Source: Cichorium intybus (lineage: Eukaryota; Streptophyta; Magnoliopsida; Asterales; Asteraceae). From it: a DNA stretch of 64,000 nucleotides. The stretch spans positions 81,841,894-81,905,893 of the forward strand of contig CM042010.1 of assembly GCA_023525715.1 (NCBI GenBank), read 5' to 3'. Of this stretch, positions 37,887-51,335 are shown piece after piece. Both the position numbers and the translations under genes were made by a program. The notes beneath the pieces were generated by a model, which made no database searches, was not told the origin of the DNA, and saw only the letters and a program-made list of their open reading frames with translations. Every line of letters begins with the position of its first letter. Positions within the stretch are counted from its first letter, which is position 1.

Positions 37887-38401
37887 TAAAATGTATAGTC
37901 CTTTTGGGTTTCCATCAGAACCCAAAAAGAAACATTTAGAGTCAAATAGAGGAAATGGAACAAGTACAAGGGTGCGGCCACCAAAAGGCTCCTAATTTTG
38001 AAACCCTAGGAGCCCTGCACTATAAATAGAGGCCTTATGGTGACACCCAAAGGCTTCACAAACCGTTTGAGCCGCCAACTCCCCTGCTCCCTCCTCCCTA
38101 TACGAAAACTCTTCCCTCTCTAGGGTTAGAGTTCATTGCTCTTGATCTGCCTGGTTTTCTGGTTGTCCTTAGGTACAAGCCACTAAAGGGATTCACATTT
38201 TGGATTGTGGTCATCCATGCAATCGTGGCCTTGACTAGATCTCAAAGGCAATGACTTCTTGAGGTACATTCTTGTTTGATTTTAGAGTTGCTATAATTTG
38301 CTATAAGCTTATATGATCCTGAATGTTTTCAAGGAATTTTATGTGGTTTGATCTTATTTGTCTTCCGCTGCATATGTTATTTTTGTTATGTGATAAAATC
38401 C
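37870..38401 (+). repeat. Copia LTR fragment with primer site
   Basis: Starts TGTTAGAATATTTCTGAT, similar to the sense start of the LTR at 17771. It has a TATA box (CACTATAAATAGAGG) at ~38018-38032 and ends just before TGGTATCAGAGTC (38408-38420), a methionine-tRNA primer site. It is therefore a plus-strand 5' LTR of the gag-only copia family or its relatives. It has no polypurine tract upstream and is cut ~30 bases downstream by gypsy D. Confidence 0.7.
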
Positions 38402-38750
38402 CAATAGTGGTATCAGAGTCTCTTTTCAAAAGGTGTCACACCCCCAAACCACGATGGCGGAATCGTCAGAGGGCGGAACGAATCATAGTATCACAACCAT
38501 TGCATACATTGAAACATAAGTAGGTAAACAACCATCATACATTAAAATTGGAAAGTTACATTGTTCAACAATATGTTTTTAGACCATTTACATTATGATA
38601 TCAAAATAATCAAAAGAGACGTCTCCGCGTCCCATCCAGAGGTTAGTCGTACTTGACTAATTGTTACCTGAGAATACAAGTAATTTTGCAAGTGTCAACA
38701 TTACGTTGGTGAGTTCATAAGATTTTTGTAGTGAGAAACATAGTGATTAC

Positions 38751-38945
38751 TTTGTAAAAGCTCGTAGTGTAGTAGTGAAAACATTCGTAGTGTAATAGCA
38801 AAAATGTTCGTAGTGTAATAGCGAATATGTTCGTAGTGTAATAGTGAAAAGCTCGTAGTGTAATAGTGAAAAGCTCGTAGCGTAATAGTGAAAACGTTCG
38901 TAGTGTAATAGCGAATATGTTTATCGTGTAATAGTGAAAAACCAT
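38751..38945 (-). repeat. Short tandem repeat in LTR D
   Basis: About nine units of 19-23 bp with the core CGTAGTGTAATAG. A similar array is at 53652-53845 in the other LTR. It lies inside the putative LTR intron. Confidence 0.9.
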
Positions 38946-39410
38946 ACTCATCTGTATCTTGTTGAGCTATAGTTTTAAATTCCATAAATCTCGTGTGTAT
39001 AAGTAAAACAGTACTTATATTTGTATCTTACTGAAATGTAGTTTTAATTTCCATAAAATGTATAAGTAAAACCGTACATAAAACCGATTGAAGATGTTTT
39101 TCCCCCAAACTTAGGACGTTCGTTGTTGTTCATGTGAGTTATTATAACCTTGCTATGACCTAGTGACCTGGCACGACGTTCTTCAGGCGTCGTAATAGTG
39201 TAAGACTTTTGTTACCCTTGACCCGTCGGTCGTAGTTGTAGCGAACAACCATAGGTGGGGATTGTCAATCCCATATAGATCTATATACAACTATCCCGCT
39301 CATACATGATTTAGGTTATAATCCAGGAATTTAGTGTGTACTTTCCCTTAGTACTGTGAAGCAATGTCTCACATAACTACCCAACATGATGTCATATCCT
39401 TTTTTGTATT

Positions 39411-39668
39411 GTATGAAAACCCCTTGGTATTTGTATTTATCAAATTGTCCATGATAAATATCGTGTAATAGTGTACTGAAAACCTTTTTTGTATTTGTAA
39501 TTATCATAATATCCATGATAATCATAGTGTGTAATAGTGTACTGAAAACCCTTTTTGTATTTGTAATTATCAAAATATCCATGATAATCATAGTGTGTAA
39601 TAGTGTACTGAAAACCCTTTTTGTATTTGTAATTATCAAAATATCCATGATAATCATAGTGTGTAATA
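39411..39668 (-). repeat. ~63-bp tandem repeat, four units
   Basis: Units contain TTTGTAATTATC and TAATAGTGTACTG. The corresponding array at 54355-54551 has three units, so the number changed after insertion. Confidence 0.88.
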
Positions 39669-42170
39669 ATTATATTTTTATATAATTATCTTTAGTATAT
39701 CTGTCTTTTCTTGTCGTTCGTTCCATAAATTATACCATTTATAAATTATATATTTATCTTTAGTGTATATGTCGTTTCTTGTTGTTCGTTCATAAATTAT
39801 ACCATTTATAATTTACATACATGTTTCCCGTCGTTTTTATATATTTAGATCTAAAAGATGTTAATGAGTTGAAATGTACGATTTCTTACATCTAACATAC
39901 TAATATATATATATATATATGTCAAAGATAGTTTTTAAAGTTCATGTAATATGTCATGGTAGAAAGTTTATTTTAGTCATTTTACTTAAGTGATGACAAC
40001 ACTTTTTAAATCTCATCATTTTATGGGAAATAATAGTGAATTTTTCTAAATGGTCATTCGTGTACTCATTACTAAAATATAGTTCCTTTTATTTTAAATA
40101 CCCACTTCTTTATAAATATCAATTCCAAAACTTATTATGACGTTATAAGACCAAAAAGTCATTATCACGTCGTAATAACATTCTTTTTTTTACCAAATAA
40201 TAGTTTTGACGTAATGATAGTAGCATCATGTTTACTTAGACCATTTTAATAAAGTGTATTTTCACAACTTTTGTCAAATATTCATATAAAGTATCATATT
40301 TATGACCATTTTGTCAACCACATAAACTATAAAGTTTGTTGGTGACAAATATGTGTAAATGTCTAGATGTTTATTTCCCTAAACAAAATATGTATTATAG
40401 TTTACCAAAATCCATTTTGTTTGTGCCAATCACTTTATAATAAGATGATTAAACCATGAACACATAATATTTTAAGAACATAACATATAACCATATTATT
40501 TGTCAAGAGCATATCATAACTTTACAAAAATACATTATATTCATGGTTAAAACTTGTATTCTCCCCCTAAAACTTGGATAAAAGTGAAAATGAGGGGTAT
40601 GAACTCACATTGGGTGATGGATCTAAGGATCTTGGTGGAAAGGATGAAGATCTTGGCTTTGGAGCTCGAGAGACTCTTGGAAAAAACTATTATCCAAAGG
40701 ATTCCCGTGGGTTTTTGTGTGTAAAATAGTTAATGAAAGTATTAGGAACCTTAGAACTACAAGATGATCATAACTTACCAAGATGGTTTGCAAGATTCTT
40801 GAGGATGATGAAGAATGGAGCTCAAGGACCTTTGAATAAAGCTAATACCCAATGGATTTTTTTGGATGTTAGTGTGTGTAAAATAGATGAAATTGACATA
40901 GGAAGTCTTAGAATCAAGAGAGGAATGCAACTTACCACTTGGATTTAAGCAACACTTGAAGATGCAAGAGGTTAAGTGTGGGAGAGGGAGGCCGAGAGCA
41001 TGAAGAGAGGAGGAGATGGGGCTGATTTCGTGGGTTAGAGAGAAGAGAGGATGGTGGTGCTCTTTTGTTGGTGATTGTGAAGCCCAAGGTGCTAGCTAGG
41101 TGCAAGTTCCCATATATGCTCTTACAACACCATCATAAGCTATCCTTAGCCCCAAGTCTAGTATCTTGGAACTTGAAACTCTATGACAAAGATGTGATGG
41201 TGAGGAGACCCATACCAGCGGATGGGGGTGGGGGGGGGGGTAGGGTGGGTTAATTTTTTAAAATATAGCAATCTACTTATATAAATAAGCGATTTTTATA
41301 AAATCGTAAAACGTTTTAGTGAAATTTTATGAGTTTTTGAATAAACGTTGTTCCAAATAAATATTATATATAAAAACATTGTGAAACATTCATTTAGACG
41401 GTGTCGTAACTCGTTTGACGATGAAATACGAGTTTAAACGCGGTATTCGTTCGGTTACACGATATTTAGGGTTTTACGGACAATTATCTTTGGCTTTGGA
41501 AATAAATACTAGATAATACTACCTTTCATAATATTTGATTTATTATCTCGTATTTGATGTTTAAAACACCACGTTTTGCATTTTAAACCTAAACCCTGTG
41601 TACATTTACCGTTCACAACGATTTAACTTGTTGTAACTTTTGCGTACGAACTCAGTTTTCGACATTCTATATATCAACAGGTTCGTATTCATGAATACAT
41701 CGTTTTATGAATATTATTTATTCTAAAATAATATTTGTGTGTTTATCGAAATTCTACGTTGCCGTAATTCATCATACACATTTATAGTGTTTATTCGATA
41801 ATTGTTTCCAACTAGTGCACTTAGTATTATAACATTCAAGTATAATACAAAGATTATGAAGTTTACACCTCAACATGTTAATCTAATGTGCGCTCTAGTT
41901 GACTTTTGTTGACTATCGTTGGCTTAGGTTGACTGTTTTTTGACGGTTGTCACATCATACCCCCGTTAGGAGGAATTTCATCCTGAAATTTAGTGTTAGG
42001 CATTGGTTACAGGGGTCTCTGGAAATAATTGGGGGTACTTTTGTTTCATTTGATCCTCGCGTTCCGAAGTAAACTCGGGTTCCCGCTTAGCGTTCCAGCG
42101 GACCTTTACTATCAGAATGCGACTTTGTTTTGTTCTCTTACTTCCCTATCCATGATCTCCACTGGTTCAT

Positions 42171-44260
42171 CTATAATGTGCAAGCTTTCGTTGACTTCGA
42201 TCTTGTCCAGAGGAATGACCAAGGTTTCAAGGTTTCATCAGATAGACATTTCTTGAGATTCGGCACGTTAAAGGTGTTGTGCACTTTTCTTAGTTTCGGG
42301 GTAACTGAAACTTGTAGGCTATAGGACCAAATACTAGCTAGAATTTCGAAAGGTCCTATATGCCTTGGGTTAAGCTTTCCCCTTTTACCGAAACATATAA
42401 TTCCCTTCCAAGGGTAGACCTTTAACATGACTCGGTCACCCACTTGGAATTCTAGAGGTTTGCGTCTTTTGTCTGTATGGCTCTTCTGCCGATCACGAGG
42501 CACTTGCAACAGTCCCGAGGGCTCCTAGTATTCCACCTTAACCTTTGTACATGTTTAAACATTTGCTTACGAAGGTGGCCATTTCTACTTTCATGTTCGG
42601 CCACCAGTACAGCTTCTTCAAGTCGAGGTACACCATGTCCGACCCAGGATGAACGAAATACCTTGTCTTGTGAGCCCCTTCCAGGACAACTCTCTGAAGC
42701 CACCAAATTTTCATGTCTAGATTCAGTCCATCAAGCATCGTGTCCCGTCCTCCCTGAGTTCGAAACGTTTGTCTATTCCTCGAAGAGTTTCACTGGTGAC
42801 ATTCTCTGGTTTCAAGGCCTCAAGCTGAGCATCCCTGATTTGGGTAGGAAGGTGCGAGTGTATGGTAATCGATGGTGAATTTACTCGACGTCCTAAGTAT
42901 TCTTCTCGGCTCAAGCATCTGCTACAATGTTTTCTTTGCCCGGGTGATAACGAATATCACATTCGTAGTCATTTCGTAACTCGACCCATCTTTGTTGCCT
43001 CATGTTGAATTCTTTCTGGTTGAGGATGTGTTGGAGACTCTTGTGGTCTGTGAAAATCGTACACTTTGTTCCATAGAGGTGATGTCTCCATATCTTTAGC
43101 ACGAATACCACGGCTCCCAACTCAAGGTCTTGAGTGATTGTAGTTGACCACGTAAGGTTTGAGTTGTCTAGAAGCATAAGCAATGACTTTCTCTCTTCGC
43201 ATGAGCACGCATCCCAAACCTTATTTTGATGTGTTATAATACACAACAAAATCTTCCATGCCTTATGGAAGAGATAGGATTGGTGCACTGCACATCATTT
43301 GCTTTAGTGTGTGAAAGGCAACTTCTTGTTGGTCTTCCCAGTCGAAGCAGGCACCTTTCTGTGTTAGTGCCGTGAGGGGCTTCGCTATCTTGGAGGAATT
43401 CTTGATGAATCTTCGGTAGTAACCAGCAAGACCCAAAAATTGGCGGATCTCTGTCGGGGTTCTTGATATCTCCCAGTTTTCTATTCCTTTGATCTTGGAT
43501 GGATCGACATGAATCCCTTCTTGGCTAACCACATGGCCCAAGAAGTCTACTTTTCGTATCCAGAATTCGCATTTTAAGAATTTGGCATACGATTTCTCTT
43601 TTCTGAGTAGCTCCGAGATCAATGCAAGTACTGACAGTGTTTTCCATTGATAAATACAATCACGAATTTGTCTAAGAATGGTCTGTATACGCGGTTCATA
43701 AGGTTCATGAATGTTGCTGGGGTATTGGTCAATCCGGATGGCATCACGACGAATTCGTAATGACCATATCGTGTTCTAAATGCTTTCTTCGGAATATCCT
43801 CTTCTTGAACTCTACGTTGATGATACCCGGACCTCAAATCGATTTTCGAAGAGTAACATGATCCCTGTAACTGATCGAACATGTCATCAATTCTTGGAAG
43901 TGGGTATTAGTTCTTGATAGTCAATTTGTTCAATTCTCTATAGTCAATAAACATTCTAAAAGATCTATCCTTCTTTTCCGCGAATAAAACCGGTGCTCCC
44001 CAAGGAGAGAAGCTCGGCCTAATGAATCCTTTTTCTAGTAGTTCGTGTAGTTGACTAGATAGCTCATGCATCTCCGCTGGGGCCGGTTTGTATGGAGAAT
44101 TTGCTATAGGGCCCGTGCTTGGGATCAAGTTGATTTCGAACTGGACCCGTCGTGTTGGTGGTATTCCCGGAAGGTCTTCTGGTAACACATCAGGAAAGTC
44201 ATAGACTTCTGGTATGTCCGCGATTTCTTCATTTCCTTCTTCTATTCATGACATGGGCTA
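42171..44260 (-). pseudogene. Gypsy D pol remnant without the integrase core
   Basis: Fragments in sense order: protease-RT linker with DVLPEDLPGIPP (44188), RT (GFIRPSFSPWGAPVLF; FQGS-like and VFINGK in place of the catalytic YIDD at ~43640), connection and RNase H (LGLAGYYRRFIKN; FTDHKSLQHILNQKEFNMRQ), integrase zinc domain (VHPGSDMVYLDLKKLYWWPN, ~42620) and the integrase C-terminus (GDRVMLKVYPWKGIICFGKR, ~42440). The zinc domain runs directly into the C-terminal part near 42510, so the whole catalytic core is deleted. Several stops and shifts are present, and the FIDD-to-FING change removes the RT catalytic aspartates. At 44260 pol joins leader sequence, so gag and protease are deleted too. 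Confidence 0.82.
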
Positions 44261-45477
44261 TGAAAAGCATAAGAATCCTACCCGCCCTACTACGTTACTA
44301 TGACATAATTTCCTCTAGTGCTGACGAGTTGTTGCGCAATTGTAGAGCCATATACAACGTAGAATCAAATAGGCATTCGAATAATAGATCCTACCTTATG
44401 GCAACAACCAAACAAGAAACATGCAATAAGGCCAAATTGGGTATTCTCAGACTATTCAATTTCCTACTGTATACAAATTTAATGGTACTAATACACACGA
44501 TGAGGGTTTCGTTATTCGATAAGTTTTTTAGAGGTACGCACTACGGATAGGCAGCGAAGTTTTGGTGTGTCTCCAAACGTAAAGACTATTCAAGTGCCGT
44601 CTACCAAACAATTTACGGAATGATCGAGGATTTCTGGAGCTACGATTACTGTTACGTGTATTCTCACCACAACGGAACCATATTCGAAGAATATGTTTAG
44701 GGGGGTCATTGTCTTTAGTGAAGGCGGTGAAAGTTCATGATGAAATAAAGCACATGACCTAGGTGATGTCCGAAGAGTTTAGAATGATAAATAACTTCAC
44801 TGTTATCAAAATGTGTCATGACTCCAAGTGAATGAAGGTACTCTTGTGGTAACCAAACGAAGTAGCAAGACAATGAAGAAGTTCGTTATGATAAATCGTC
44901 AATGAGGGAACTCATATAGGACTATTTTGATTATTATTTCGATAAACTATCCGACTGTTTAAGTCAATCCAATTAAAAATAGCAAGGAGTCGGAAAAATA
45001 TGTGTTTAGGAGTTAGAACTCATTGGAAATCGTAAGGTAGAATGCTACCTTAAAGAAGGGTGTGAAAGTATTGATCATTGAAATGGACACATTCTTAATT
45101 TAGTAATTCTAGGAAACCAATCCTTTGGAGGATAGATAATTATACATTTAAAACATTCTCTCCTCAAAATAGCGGACACGACAGATTGTTTGTACAATAT
45201 TTCAATGTGTGGATGCAGTTTTGTACCATTTATAGAGTCAACAGTTCTGTTATAGGTTTGACGTGTGGCGTAAGGGGATGTAATCCTTGATAACAATAAG
45301 GATATCCGTAATGCCATAAGGACTCGAACGAATGTATGAAGCAATATGGGTCGAAGGAGAACTCGAAGCTATAGGAAATTTCCATGTGTCAACGAGGTGC
45401 GAAGTTGAATCGGGAATGAAAAGCGTAAGGCCAAAGATTGTTCCAAAAACATGTAAATAAATTGGAAAGTGTAAGAT
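44261..45477 (-). other. Gypsy D leader, gag-deleted part
   Basis: No coding frame. The 44300-44440 segment resembles the leader of element A at 1980-2130 (shared CAACAACCAAACAAG and ACATGCAATAAGG phrases), so it is retrotransposon leader joined to pol by a deletion of gag and protease. It ends at the GATGG target duplication (45478-45482) of the nested copia. Confidence 0.6.
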
Positions 45478-45482
45478 GATGG

Positions 45483-46249
45483 TGAAGGGTTTTCTAGCAA
45501 ACAATGAACACAAAAATTCCTTATGGTTCACATGCACCCTAGAAAGATCTATGTTTTCTTCTATGAAGATAATAAACTAAAACCTAAAGGCCAACAATAA
45601 TTTCTAAAGATCAAATGAAGAATAACCAACCTTTTGATCTTGTTCTTGAAGCTAGCAACACAAGTGTCCTGCCTCAAATGCAAGTCACACCCAAGCAATA
45701 GAGAAGACAGTCCAGCAGAGTAATTTTGGTTGAAGTTGGCGCAGAAAATGGAGTGCCAGGAGTCTCCTTTTATAGCCTCTAGGGTTACAGCTGAAACCCT
45801 AAGGAGCCTCCTTAGTGGGCAAGCCTGTTGACCACTTGGACCAGACTTTCTAAACCCTAATTAGGGTTTTCGCCACCCTTGGAAGAAATCTCCAAGGTGG
45901 CGCCAAATCTAGCCCCTGGCTTCTGGTTTGTCAGTAATTCAACTATTGAATAAATACAAACCAGTCCCTGCACCTTTAATTAATTTATTTAATCACTGAA
46001 TTAAATCCAATTAATCCTAGATTAAATCTTAATTAATCATTATAGTTTCTAATTAATATATTAACACTTAAATATATTAATAAACCATTTAATTAATTCT
46101 ATTGATTTATTACACAATTAATAAATCAACCTTTTACTCTACTGAACTCTATCCTGACCTCCAGCTATGAGGGCAACCAAAATGGACTTTTTTTCAATTA
46201 ACAAGATAAATATAAATATAAAGTCGTGGCTTAGACACCTAATCCAACA
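45483..46249 (-). repeat. 3' LTR of gag-only copia copy 2 (767 bp)
   Basis: In sense it starts TGTTGGATTAGG after the polypurine tract and ends at 45483, beside the target duplication. It has a TATA box (GCTATAAAAGGAG) at ~45766-45778. Confidence 0.88.
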
Positions 46250-47332
46250 GTCTCCCACTTGGATAAGTCTATGACTTTAATTTATCTTCTGATTAATTAA
46301 CAACCTGCAGCTTCCAAGAAACTGTTGCCGAACTCTGACCCAGTCAGTTCTGTCCATAGATAAGTGATCATATGATCCTTTGTCCAACAAGATATTTTTA
46401 GACACGAGACATGGATTGAGATCAATCTCTGTTCGATACTCTGTTTCCCGATTTCCGATTCTGCTTATGACTTTCGGACTTCTAATTGAACACATCAATT
46501 TAGTCCAGGCTGGCCAGCACTTTAGTCAACTTCAAAATCATCGAGCGGCCTACAGATATCTGTTTCCCACCAAGGTCACGGAACGAATAAGCTTCGACTC
46601 ATATGATTGTGTCTTTTACTTATCAAATCGTAAACAACAATGTGTATTGTAACATCGAGTTACCGATGCATTTTCGCATTATCAATGCACAACCGACTCG
46701 TAAATTTCAACTCATATGTCTCCGCTTTAAGATCATACGATATTATCATCTCAACATTGCTAGTGATGTAATCCATGAAGCAATCTATTGAGCGCGGGTT
46801 TATCCAATACTCAAATCTCTATTTCTAAGCACTCATGAACGTTGTAGCAGTCTTACTGCAATGTCTAACTCCTTAGACAATCTACAAACCAATTCACGAC
46901 AGTCTTCGTTCATACTTACTCCCGAAACGTATGAGCGACTGTGGAGTTTTGAATAATCAAATTATTCGGGAAGTGAAACATGCAAAATTGAAACATAAAA
47001 TCTGATTGGTGGCTACTATTGCCTAATTACCAAGTCTCCACGAGGTAGTCACCAAGTCGGATTTTACATAAAACTATTATCGGTTTCTAGATTTCTTTTA
47101 AACTATTTAATTCGTGTTATGTATCTATGTCTACTTGACCTTTCACTCTTTCTATGTATTCAAATGTTATACATTTATACACTTTATCCGATCGGATATC
47201 CTTCCAATGATATTTCAATTTTGGTCATACCGTCATTCTCACTAACAACTCCATTCTATGTACTGTGACTTTCCATGGTACTCGGGATCTTTAGTCCACA
47301 TGACTGCACCCTAAGACTATTTCGAGGTGTTA

Positions 47333-47364
47333 CGATGTGCCGGTGAGCCACACGCGCTCCATCG
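47333..47364 (-). other. Hairpin motif 1
   Basis: Sense strand: arm CGATG, then GGAGCGCGTGTGG and TCACCGGCAC forms of the shared loop, then the complementary arm. Five base pairs (47333-47337 with 47360-47364). Confidence 0.65.
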
Positions 47365-48290
47365 GAATGCCAACGAAATTCTTTAACCATTAGGTCCTTA
47401 TTTGAAAACTCTTTTCAAATTGTTATCAACATTCACCCCAATCATTTTCCAATGATTTCTCACGTATGTAAAAAATCCATTAAGTATTCCCAGCCAGGTC
47501 ATATCCTGAATCTGACTTAGTATGCTCTAAGCATTAAGTCATCAAGACATGTTTATGACACTTCTGATCGATCCAAGAAACTTGTTGGATTCGATCTAGT
47601 CCTATTCCAAACCCTTTTGGAATCTTAGAATTATTTATAATCCTTGTGTCACGACTTTTAATAACTATATCCTTTCGGAGACTTTTCCTCATGCATCTTG
47701 AATCTTATCAACATCATGCTTATTATAGCCAGGTCTATATTGATAACAACATCTATCTGATATATGTCAATGGATTATGTGATCATGTTGCACCTTTCAT
47801 ACCTCTCATGCCAAATCATCACACTTTGCAATGACATGAAACTATTTCCTAGGGCAATGCATCTTGAGTCTCATCAAGATCATTTTGGCAGAGTTTCGAT
47901 CTATCTCATAGAAGTTTACAACCACCTGAGTATGTCGTATCTCTATTAGGTCTTTCATAGCGTCCGTCTCTTAACACCATGTCATTACACTTTGTAATGA
48001 AAAGAGACGTTTCCTAGAAACATTATGTAACACACATATGGAGATAGTAGATAACAGCGACACTCCCACTGGCTTTGACACGGTTATGGACTATTCACAA
48101 AATCCAGAACTTTTGGCACATTTTGAGAATCCAAACCTTTCTGACATCTTAATGGATATCTTTTAGCCCCTTTTGAAAAACCAATCCTTTGGCATATTTT
48201 GAGAATCTGAATATCCTTTCTTGCGAGATGCCCGCGGGGAAATCCCGGGCCCATGTACCTTTATACTGGCATATTCTTTGTGAGTCCCTA

Positions 48291-48324
48291 TTAGTGTGCC
48301 GGTGATCCACACGCGCTCCACTAA
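48291..48324 (-). other. Hairpin motif 2
   Basis: Same loop as motif 1 but a different six-pair stem (TTAGTG at 48291-48296 with CACTAA at 48319-48324). Confidence 0.65.
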
Positions 48325-50087
48325 CGACTTACAATATGCAGTATCCTTTTGGATTTCATCTTCTATTGAGAGTGCTTCTCTCGGAGTCAATTACTTGACT
48401 CTGAGTATCGTCTCACTCAACCAGATGTTTTGAAGGTACGTTTCTGTCCATGTTGGTTTCTTTTGATGATTACTCCGACTGGTTTTAAGACCAGTTGTAA
48501 AATCAATCAAACTGTCACATAGACTGTATCTCTTCCTAAGGTTCTCTTAATTGGCAGCAACCGGGCTCACCAATGCTTCCAAGTAGTCGGATTGAAAATC
48601 CGTACCAACTATAGTGATTTACCACTATTCGGTATGATCATAATTACTTATGACGGTGTTCAATACTACTAGTCAAGAGAAGACTATGTCAGTATTAAAA
48701 CAGAAATCTGATTTCTGCTCTAAGCGTAGTGATGACTAAAGGTTATTTCAATTGGCTAATCCTGAACTCATTCAGGACTGTCCCAACTCCCACTGTTTCC
48801 TTAGAACATGAGCTCTTTCTAAAAGAGCTCTTTCTTTTTCCAGGTACAGCGGGATAGCCAGTGAAACGACATTTCTGATTAAGTTCAGGCTAGTCATGAG
48901 GTTCAGACGAACACTACAAGACCCTGGACCTTTAATGTACAAGCGGGACAATCCCAGCTTTACATTTCAGACAGTGTCTGCAAAACCTACTTAGTCAAAG
49001 GATGTGGTTGGAATATGGTCTGACTGGTTTAGTATTCAATGTATCGGAAACTAATTTGTAATGTATCTCATACATTGAGGATCGAACTGTTTCGACCAAC
49101 GCTCCATCATCTTCCCTAAGACACATTATAACTATTAATGTTCTTGGAAGGGAATAAACTGTGAAACATTTTCCCAGTTTACGTTGTCACTCAGGTTCTG
49201 TGGGTCTTGTACTTCCTTTGAAGTCATTGAACTGTTCAAGGGTTCAATCCAATCGCTTATTCTGATAAGCGAAGTCATATTCGTCATACCGAATGACAAA
49301 TATCGTGAAGTACAAACAATTGTGTTCAATTTGAAGATTCGAGCAATACACAGCAACTGATGTGTTTGTTGCTCCTAATCTCAATGACTTTTACATCTCA
49401 ATGTCTTTTACATCTCTATGTAAACTTATGACTTTGTTAATTTTGTTCAAGACTTGCAATCTTCAGTTGACTCTAAGTCAACTGATTCCAAAATCCTATC
49501 CTCTAAATCTTTGGGTGATTCATTTCTTGCCACATGTGCTTTATAAAGAACTTAATCACCATCTGACTCTAAGTCAAATAATTCCAAAGTCCTGTCCAAC
49601 TGGATCTTTGGTTGATTCATTTCTTTACACATTAAGAACTCAATTCATCATGTGACTCTAAGTCAAATGATTCCAAAGTCCTGTCTAACTGGACATTTGG
49701 TTGAATTGATTCTTACAACATTTATCTTAACAATCATAAGGGACACAATTCTTAAATCCAAACACTTTGGATGCATTGAACATTCAAGTTATTACTAATC
49801 ATGCATTCAACACATTCATATAACATTTTAAGGATAATTTCAAACAACATGTGTTAAAAGAAAATCGAAAATTTTATTAAAACAAAATCCTTGAACAATG
49901 TATCATATGATAGAAAATGTCATACGCATCTAATAAGCTAATAACATTATTTCAATATCTAACTAAACTTCAAAACCGCATGAGCCGGAAATCCAATCCA
50001 AATGTGCTCCTATGCGCCAAGGTCCCGTACCCTACTGATTCCCTGCATACAAACCAAAATGTGACTATCACATTATGCATCAAGGAA

Positions 50088-50927
50088 TTATGGAACAGGA
50101 GTTTTGAGGTTTTTAGATATACCTGAGCTTTCAAAAGATTTTGACTTTGGAGCGTCTTTCAATCTTTCCGCGACTGTATCCGATTCTGTGGATTCCCAGC
50201 TTAAGACATATCCAGACGATCTGGATCGTTTCTTGCTGTGTCTTTCCACTGGACTTAATCCAGAAGTAGCTAAACCATTGGAGCTATGCCTGTCCAAGAG
50301 TGACTCGTATAAAGTCAACAGTGAACGCATTTCCGTTAAGGTCTTTTTCTGGTCTTCCTTTCTATACGTCTGAATGAACAGATCGTACTTACTGGTCAGT
50401 GAAGTGAGTAGAGTGTTAACACTCGACTCCTGACTCATGGAATAACCAAGTTTGTACAATTCGCCTATGTACGCTTCAATCTGAAGAACATGCGAATCGA
50501 TGCCACTTCATTCTTTTAACTTACACTATGCAAGTCTTTTGAAGATCCTAGCTCGTTCCTCTTCGACCGGTTTTCGGAACATTTCCTCAACCGATTGCAT
50601 TAACTCATATGGCCCCAAGGATTCAAAATCCTTGCGGAACTCGGGGTCAATGGTCAATAGCATGAGGTCACGAATGTTTTCGGATTCATCAACTAATAAG
50701 TCATGCTTATCATAAACGCTCTTTATGATGACTTGTTTTGGTGGAACCGGGATCGGATACTCGGTGAGATGTAGCTTGCCAGCAATGCCGAGAGCCAGTC
50801 TCCAATTACGAAGCCATTCCTTACAGTTGAGGCCAGTCAGCCTTTCCATATTTAGCAGGTGCTTTCTGATGCTCTCAGAAATAGGTGAAGGAGGAGAGGG
50901 AGGAGAATAGACACTTGATTCAGACAT
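50088..50927 (-). pseudogene. Copia gag of the gag-only family, copy 2
   Basis: The first part is open from the ATG at 50927 to 50526. It has a Ser/Pro-rich N-terminus, RLTGLNCKEWLRNWRLALG (the gag N-terminal fold typical of plant copia), LMLLTIDPEFRKDFE and GPYELMQSVEEMF. After a stop and frame change at ~50500 the second part (50459-50088) continues with LLTSLTSKYDLFIQTYRKED, a basic RHSKKRSRSS and a Ser/Lys tail. There is no CCHC zinc knuckle, and no protease follows. It is homologous to the 15797-16527 gag and, more distantly, to the first half of the gag at 57276. The lesion means this copy is not translated whole. Confidence 0.8.
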
Positions 50928-51255
50928 CTACAATAAACAGAATTTATTAGTTTAATTAATCCTTTTAAATAATTACCCAATATATTATTTATTAAGGCTA
51001 GGACCCAAAATACCCCAACTATGGTGTGAAGAAGGATGCCGTAATCACAACATAATGGTCATTAAGGTAGATAATACACTTATCAATTTCATCTTATGAA
51101 ATTCCTAGATCTGTTGAGACACATTGAACTGTTCAATGGCATGTTTAGTCTCGGATGTGCCCCACTGTTTGTGACTGGGATGCCGAGGATCACAAACCGG
51201 GTGTGAATAACCATGCAAATTAGCTCGGTACTCTCGAAGTCAATTGTCATCTCTA

Positions 51256-51291
51256 ATTAACGTGCCGGTTAACCACACACGCTCCGTTAAT
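51256..51291 (-). other. Hairpin motif 3
   Basis: Seven-pair stem (ATTAACG at 51256-51262 with CGTTAAT at 51285-51291) around the shared loop; the loop itself contains GGTTAACC. Confidence 0.7.
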
Positions 51292-51335
51292 AATGACAAA
51301 ATCGAGAAACCCATTGCGACTCTTTGCGGACCCCA

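Larger units (their letters stand above)
38434..41954 (-). repeat. 3' LTR of gypsy D (3,521 bp)
   Basis: In sense it runs TGTGACAACC...GGGTGTGACA. It matches 53344-56779 along its whole length with substitutions, repeat-number changes and small indels. A TATA-like GCATATATGGG is at ~41108-41118. Sense donor-like sites lie at ~40932, ~40775 and 40608 and an acceptor (TATTCTCAG) ends at 38668. Confidence 0.9.
46263..50087 (-). other. Long noncoding internal region of copy 2
   Basis: About 3.8 kb without a supported ORF. Much of it is shared with copy 1 (11926-15796). It contains two hairpin motifs (47333-47364, 48291-48324), a partial duplication (47690-47830 resembles 47858-48010) and three ~85-bp repeats at 49470-49720 (core GACTCTAAGTCAA...GTCCTGTC). 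Copy 1 has two of these repeats at 15176-15350. Such long noncoding interiors are known from LARD-type elements. Confidence 0.75.

Noticed and set aside
38751..38945. Regularly spaced short repeats resembling a CRISPR array
   Set aside because: Units are directly adjacent and degenerate with no unique spacers, lie within a plant retrotransposon LTR, and encode nothing CRISPR-related.
46250..50087. Search for a hidden tRNA, snoRNA or microRNA gene in the long noncoding interior
   Set aside because: No tRNA-like A and B boxes or long perfect foldback recognised by eye; only the short hairpin family stands out.
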